A stretch of 8,149 nucleotides of DNA from NCBI GenBank assembly GCA_030041195.1, contig JASHOI010000298.1, forward strand, positions 1 to 8,149, given 5' to 3'. Made by a program: the position numbers and the translations under genes. The notes below the pieces were generated by a model, which saw nothing but the letters and a program-made list of their open reading frames with translations, was not told the DNA's origin and did no database searches. This document shows, piece by piece, positions 4,822 through 8,149 of this stretch. Source of the stretch: Streptosporangiaceae bacterium. GTDB lineage: Bacteria; Actinomycetota; Actinomycetes; Streptosporangiales; Streptosporangiaceae. Each line of letters begins with the position of its first letter. Position 1 is the first letter of the stretch.

Positions 4822-7413
4822 TTACCGCAGATCGCCGTTGGTCATCCCGGCCGGAGCGTCCGGCAGCGTGATGAGGCCCATTTCGGCTGGTGAGGCCAGC
4901 AGCGGATGGCGGGGAAGCACCCGGACCGTGTAGCCGAACGGCCCGGGACGGCCAAGCTCGGCCTCGCCTGCGTACCGTGCGGCCGAACCGCCCGACGGCT
5001 CTCCCTCGAGCTCCAGGTCGGCGAATGCCGGGGGGATGATCTCGTCGTCGTCCCCGGCCGGGCCGTAGACCACCTGCACGGTCACGTCGTCGGGTGACAG
5101 CCCGCCGAGCGCCACGCTGGCCCGCACCACGAGGTTCGCCCCCGGGCTCTGCTCGCCATCCTCGGCCTCGACATGCTCGATCGCCACGCCGGGCCAGGCC
5201 TTCGTGACCCGGTCCTTCCACGCCGCCATCTCGCGCGCACCGGCAAACCCCGGGCCGCCGGCGAGCGCCTGCGACGACCGCGCGGCGGGCAGGTACAGCT
5301 CGGTGACGTACTCGCGGACCATCCTGGTCGCCTGGGCCTTCGGCCCCAGCGTCCGCAGCGTGTGCGCCACCATCTCCAGCCAGCGGCCCGGCAGGCCGTC
5401 GGGGCCCCGGTCGTAGAACAGCGGCGCCACCGACTGGCCGAGCAGGTCGTAGAGGGCGGACGCCTCGAGTTCGTCCCGCCGCTCCGGGTCGGCGACCCCG
5501 TCGGCCGACGGGATGGCCCAGCCGTTGTGCCCGTCGAACCACTCGTCCCACCAGCCATCCAGGATCGACAGGTTGAGCGCCCCGTTCAGCGCCGCCTTCA
5601 TTCCGGAGGTCCCGCACGCCTCCAGCGGGCGCAGCGGGTTGTTCAGCCACACGTCGCAGCCTGCCGTCATCGCGCCGGCCAGCGCCATGTCGTAGTCGGG
5701 CAGGAACACGATGCGATGCCGCACCCGCGGGTCATCCGCGAAGCGCACCATCTGCTGGATCATCAGCTTGCCGCCGTCGTCGGCCGGATGAGCCTTCCCG
5801 GCGATCACGATCTGCACCGGCCGTTCCCGGTCGAGCAGCAGGGCGGTGAGCCGCGCCGGATCATGCAGCATCATCGTCAGGCGCTTGTAGGAGGGGACGC
5901 GGCGGGCAAACCCGATCGTCAGCACGTTCTCGTCGAGCACATCGTCGATCCAGGTCAGCTCGGCCTCTGAGGCACCGCGCTGGATCCAGGAGGCGCGCAG
6001 CCGCCGCCGGGTCTCCGCCACCAGCCTGGCCCGCAGCAGGCCGCGGGCAGCGAAGATCGCCGCCGGATCCGCCGCCGCCCGATCCCAGGCGGCCTCGTCC
6101 TCGGCGGGCTCCTGGGCCTGGCCGCCCTGGGCCAGGATCTCCGTGGCCACCCAGGTGGGCCCGTGCACCCCGTTGGTGACCGACCCGATCGGCACCTCCG
6201 CCGTGTCGAAGCCAGGCCACAGCCCGGTGAACATCTGCCTGCTGACCCGGCCGTGCAGGGCGCTGACGCCGTTGACCCGCTGGGCCAGCCGCATGCCCAT
6301 GACGGCCATGTTGAACACGTTGGGGTCGCCACCGGGGAAGGTCTCGGCGCCGAGGGCCAGGATCCGGTCCACCGGCAGCTCAGGGTCGGCGACGTCGCCG
6401 AACTGGGCGGCCACGAGATCCGTGCCGAACCTGTCGATTCCGGCGGGCACCGGCGTGTGCGTGGTGAACACCGTGCCCGCCCGGCACATCGCCAGCGCCT
6501 CGTCGAAGGTCAGGCCAAGGCCGAGGTACTCGCGGATGCGCTCGAGGCCGAGGAACCCCGCATGCCCCTCGTTGGTGTGGAAGACCTCGGGCTCCGGGTG
6601 CGACGTGATCGCGCAGAAGGCCCTGACCGCCCTGACCCCTCCGATCCCGAGCAGCAGTTCCTGCCGCAGCCTGTGCTCGCTGCCGCCGCCGTACAGCCGG
6701 TCGGTGACCTCGCGCAGTGCCGGGTCGTTCTCCTCCACGTACGAGTCGAGCAGCAGCAGCGGAATCCTGCCGATCTGCGCGATCCACACCTGCGCGGCGA
6801 TGATGGCGCCGCCGGCCAGGGCCACGCTGACCTTGACCGGCTCGCCGCCCTCCCTCAGCAGGGTCAGCGGCAGGCCGTTCGGGTCGCCCGCCGGGTAGCG
6901 CTCGGTCTGCCAGCCCTCGGCGGACAGCGCCTGCGTGAAATAGCCGTGCCGGTACAGCAGGCCAACGCCGATCAGCGGCACCCCGAGATCGCTGCCCGCC
7001 TTGAGGTGATCGCCGGCCAGGATGCCCAGCCCGCCCGAGTACTGCGGCAGCGCGGCGGTGATCCCGTACTCGGGCGAGAAGTACGCTATGGCCGCCGGCT
7101 TCCCGCCCAGGCTCGGGTCGACCTGGTACCAGCGCGGACCCGTGGTGTATTCGCGCAATTCGTCGACCGCGTCGCCCAGCCGCCGCAGGAACCGCCGGTC
7201 GGCTGCGAGGCTGGTCAGCCGCTCCGGCGAGACCTCGGCCAGCAGCGCGACCGGCTCGCGCCCGGCGCGCTCCCACCCCTCGGGATCGATCGACGCGAAC
7301 AGGTCCTGCGTCTCCGCATGCCAGGACCAGCGCAAATTCAGCATCAGCCCGCGCAGCGGGGCGAGCGGCTCTGGCAGCTGCGGCCGGATCGTGAACCGGC
7401 GGATAGCTCTCAC
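4822..7413 (-). CDS. glgP: Alpha-glucan (glycogen) phosphorylase, GlgP, 863 aa
   Basis: Cleaves terminal alpha-1,4-glucosyl units with phosphate to give glucose-1-phosphate (EC 2.4.1.1), using pyridoxal phosphate in the cytosol. The N-terminal domain common to actinobacterial GlgP is present (RFTIRPQLPEPLAPLRGLM, then LNLRWSWH). Next come YFSPEYG (111-117), QYSGGLGILAGDHLKAGSDL (124-143) and FHTNEGHAGFLGLERI (278-293). FTTHTPVPAGIDRF (316-329) and GFARRVPSYKRL (501-512) follow. PLP Lys606 lies in EACGTSGMKAALNGALN (598-614). Length and order match the long TIGR02094-type phosphorylases. GTG 7413 was chosen because homologues begin with a similar AIRRF stretch. A much longer open 5' extension reaches into the intergenic region and glgE on the other strand and is rejected. 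It ends at TAA 4822-4824. It is divergent from glgE, so synthesis and degradation of glucan face each other across one promoter region. Confidence 0.96.
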   Translation of the reverse strand: MRAIRRFTIRPQLPEPLAPLRGLMLNLRWSWHAETQDLFASIDPEGWERAGREPVALLAEVSPERLTSLAADRRFLRRLGDAVDELREYTTGPRWYQVDPSLGGKPAAIAYFSPEYGITAALPQYSGGLGILAGDHLKAGSDLGVPLIGVGLLYRHGYFTQALSAEGWQTERYPAGDPNGLPLTLLREGGEPVKVSVALAGGAIIAAQVWIAQIGRIPLLLLDSYVEENDPALREVTDRLYGGGSEHRLRQELLLGIGGVRAVRAFCAITSHPEPEVFHTNEGHAGFLGLERIREYLGLGLTFDEALAMCRAGTVFTTHTPVPAGIDRFGTDLVAAQFGDVADPELPVDRILALGAETFPGGDPNVFNMAVMGMRLAQRVNGVSALHGRVSRQMFTGLWPGFDTAEVPIGSVTNGVHGPTWVATEILAQGGQAQEPAEDEAAWDRAAADPAAIFAARGLLRARLVAETRRRLRASWIQRGASEAELTWIDDVLDENVLTIGFARRVPSYKRLTMMLHDPARLTALLLDRERPVQIVIAGKAHPADDGGKLMIQQMVRFADDPRVRHRIVFLPDYDMALAGAMTAGCDVWLNNPLRPLEACGTSGMKAALNGALNLSILDGWWDEWFDGHNGWAIPSADGVADPERRDELEASALYDLLGQSVAPLFYDRGPDGLPGRWLEMVAHTLRTLGPKAQATRMVREYVTELYLPAARSSQALAGGPGFAGAREMAAWKDRVTKAWPGVAIEHVEAEDGEQSPGANLVVRASVALGGLSPDDVTVQVVYGPAGDDDEIIPPAFADLELEGEPSGGSAARYAGEAELGRPGPFGYTVRVLPRHPLLASPAEMGLITLPDAPAGMTNGDLR

Positions 7414-7421
7414 GGACAGCG

Positions 7422-7427
7422 ACCCTA
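7422..7427 (-). promoter_or_regulatory. Possible -10 element of glgP giving a nearly leaderless transcript
   Basis: TAGGGT on the minus strand, within ATTAGGGT, is identical to the -10 at 3237-3242. A start about 7 nt downstream would fall at 7414-7416, right at the GTG. No matching -35 is found 17 bp upstream. The same AGGG could instead act as a ribosome binding site 9 nt before the GTG, in which case the promoter lies further upstream. Confidence 0.3.
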
Positions 7428-7500
7428 ATAGGTGTCTAGAGCGGACCGGACACCGACGCGCCTCGCTGGCCATGCCGATCCCACTGAGCGGGCGTGAGGG

Positions 7501-7593
7501 GGAGCGGAGAGGGACGGGGAGGTGGGTGGGGGGCGGGGCGGCGCCGGCTGGGCAGTGAAGCGGGAGTGGAGAGGGACGGGGTGGGGCGCGGGG
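7501..7593 (+). promoter_or_regulatory. G-rich divergent glgP-glgE regulatory region with a duplicated segment and two G-quadruplex motifs
   Basis: A 19-bp segment, GGAGCGGAGAGGGACGGGG (7501-7519), recurs at 7563-7581 with one mismatch, 62 bp apart. Each copy continues into four G-runs with short loops: 7511-7532 (GGG AC GGGG AGGT GGG T GGGG and on) and 7573-7593 (GGG AC GGGG T GGGG CGC GGGG). Both fit the standard G3+N1-7 quadruplex pattern on the glgE coding strand. Between them, 7540-7551 (GGCGCCGGCTGG) matches the core of the tandem arrays. Further on, CCGGGCCCGG at 7614-7623 is a perfect 10-bp palindrome. No clear -35/-10 pair for glgE was found. Confidence 0.6.
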
Positions 7594-7644
7594 AGGAGCT
7601 TGCGGGAGGCGGGCCGGGCCCGGTAAGCGTGCGGGGGATGCAGC

Positions 7645-7677
7645 ATGACCGCGGCCACGACGGGTAGCTTTTGCTAA
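7645..7677 (+). CDS. 10-codon leader ORF abutting glgE
   Basis: ATG 7645 starts MTAATTGSFC, and its TAA (7675-7677) touches the GTG of glgE (TAAGTG). GGGGGA at 7633-7638 is a good ribosome binding site, 6 nt before the ATG. glgE itself has no clear one, and TAGC-TTTT-GCTA (7665-7676) could hide its start in a small hairpin. Together this suits translational coupling, with ribosomes ending the leader and restarting on glgE. The ORF is in the same frame as glgE. An alternative is that ATG 7645 is the ancestral glgE start, now cut by a nonsense codon or a sequencing error. Confidence 0.5.
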   Translation: MTAATTGSFC

Positions 7678-8149
7678 GTGATCGGCCGGATTCCCATCGT
7701 TGATGTGCAGCCAGTGGTGGCCGACGGCGAGTACCCCGCCAAGGCCGTCGTGGGCGAGTCTTTCCCGGTCAGCGCCACGGTCTTTCGCGAGGGGCACGGG
7801 ATGCTCGGGGCGGGCGTGGTGCTGCGCGGGCCGGACGGGCGCCGCCGCCCCCTGGTGCCGATGGCGGAGCTTGCCCCCGGCACCGACCGTTATGCCGCCG
7901 AGGTGACCGTCACCTCGGCGGGCATGTGGCACTTCGAGGTCGAAGCGTGGGGCGACCCCATCGCCCGGTGGCGGCACGACGCGGACATCAAGGTGCCGCT
8001 CGGCCAGGACGTGGAGCTGACGCTGGCCGAAGGCGCACTGCTCTTCGACCGCGCGGCCGCCCAGGCCACCAGGCTCCCGCGCTCGGCCACGGCCCCGGAC
8101 AAGCGCGACGCCGCGGCGGCGCGGGCGGCCTTCGCCGCCCTGGCCGCGG
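7678..8149 (+). CDS. glgE: Alpha-1,4-glucan:maltose-1-phosphate maltosyltransferase GlgE, N-terminal part, runs off right edge
   Basis: GlgE transfers maltosyl units from alpha-maltose-1-phosphate to the non-reducing end of alpha-1,4-glucan (EC 2.4.99.16), a GH13_3 enzyme of the trehalose-to-glucan route. The 157 codons present cover the N-terminal beta-sandwich/DUF3416 domain and the start of the connecting helical part. GRIPIVDVQPVV (3-14) and PAKAVVGESFPVSATVFREG (20-39) are very close to those of known GlgE. VVLRGPDGR (47-55) and GMWHFEVEAWGDPIARWRHD (82-101) follow, then a stretch leading toward the catalytic barrel (not in window). The family is typically about 660-700 aa, so roughly three-quarters is missing. 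GTG 7678 gives the conserved N-terminus. It is divergent from glgP and preceded by a leader ORF. Confidence 0.93.
   Translation, partial: MIGRIPIVDVQPVVADGEYPAKAVVGESFPVSATVFREGHGMLGAGVVLRGPDGRRRPLVPMAELAPGTDRYAAEVTVTSAGMWHFEVEAWGDPIARWRHDADIKVPLGQDVELTLAEGALLFDRAAAQATRLPRSATAPDKRDAAAARAAFAALAA

Noticed and set aside
4589..5650. Long N-terminal extension of bldC reaching into glgP
   Set aside because: It is a frame shadow of glgP; BldC proteins are about 70 aa and the domain begins at once after GTG 4552.
6163..7428. 421-aa plus-strand ORF antisense to glgP
   Set aside because: Composition is that of a shadow frame (Arg/Gln/Val/Ala) with no domain; glgP motifs occupy the opposite strand.
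7414..7977. N-terminal extension of glgP across the intergenic region and into glgE
   Set aside because: Low-complexity Pro/Arg translation antisense to glgE; GlgP homologues start at the AIRRF region.

Overview
The window is very GC-rich, with strong third-position G/C in the real genes, GTG starts and TAGGGT-type -10 elements. Together with bldC, glgE and a Gly/Ala/Pro-tailed Ser/Thr kinase, this points to an actinomycete (Actinomycetota), probably a mycelial or sporulating one. I cannot fix the order or genus from sequence alone. No transposase, integrase, rRNA, tRNA or CRISPR array is visible.

Layout, left to right. Positions 1-1114 (-) hold the N-terminal 371 codons of a Ser/Thr protein kinase that runs off the left edge. 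Positions 1115-1479 have no gene but carry a perfect-period 24-bp tandem array (8 units) and a 7-bp-stem hairpin. Three minus-strand genes follow: a 139-aa conserved hypothetical (1480-1899), an enoyl-CoA hydratase (1988-2767) and a small Cys/His-rich protein (2791-3183). The last two are 23 bp apart and probably share a promoter at 3237-3265. A divergent helix-turn-helix regulator follows at 3403-3834 (+). Its shared 219-bp upstream region carries five GCGAAG half-sites. Positions 3835-4333 are gene-free and hold a second tandem array (about 42-bp units, related to the first) and a very strong hairpin at 4175-4211.

Then comes bldC (4334-4552, -), a MerR-like developmental regulator. Upstream of it is a 269-bp non-annotated stretch with a possible 24-codon ORF that has a good ribosome binding site. 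Next is glgP (4822-7413, -), an alpha-glucan phosphorylase. glgP is divergent from glgE (7678 to right edge, +), the maltose-1-phosphate maltosyltransferase, of which 157 codons are present. The 264-bp glgP-glgE intergenic region is G-rich on the plus strand. It has two predicted G-quadruplex motifs inside a duplicated segment and a 10-codon leader ORF whose TAA abuts the glgE GTG.

Functionally, the right half is an alpha-glucan module: GlgE builds alpha-1,4-glucan from maltose-1-phosphate, and GlgP degrades alpha-glucan to glucose-1-phosphate. bldC lies beside it but has its own upstream region. The left half has no obvious single pathway. The most unusual elements are the two related tandem arrays in separate gene-free stretches, the leader ORF and G4 motifs before glgE, and the half-site cluster between the HTH gene and the Cys/His-rich gene.
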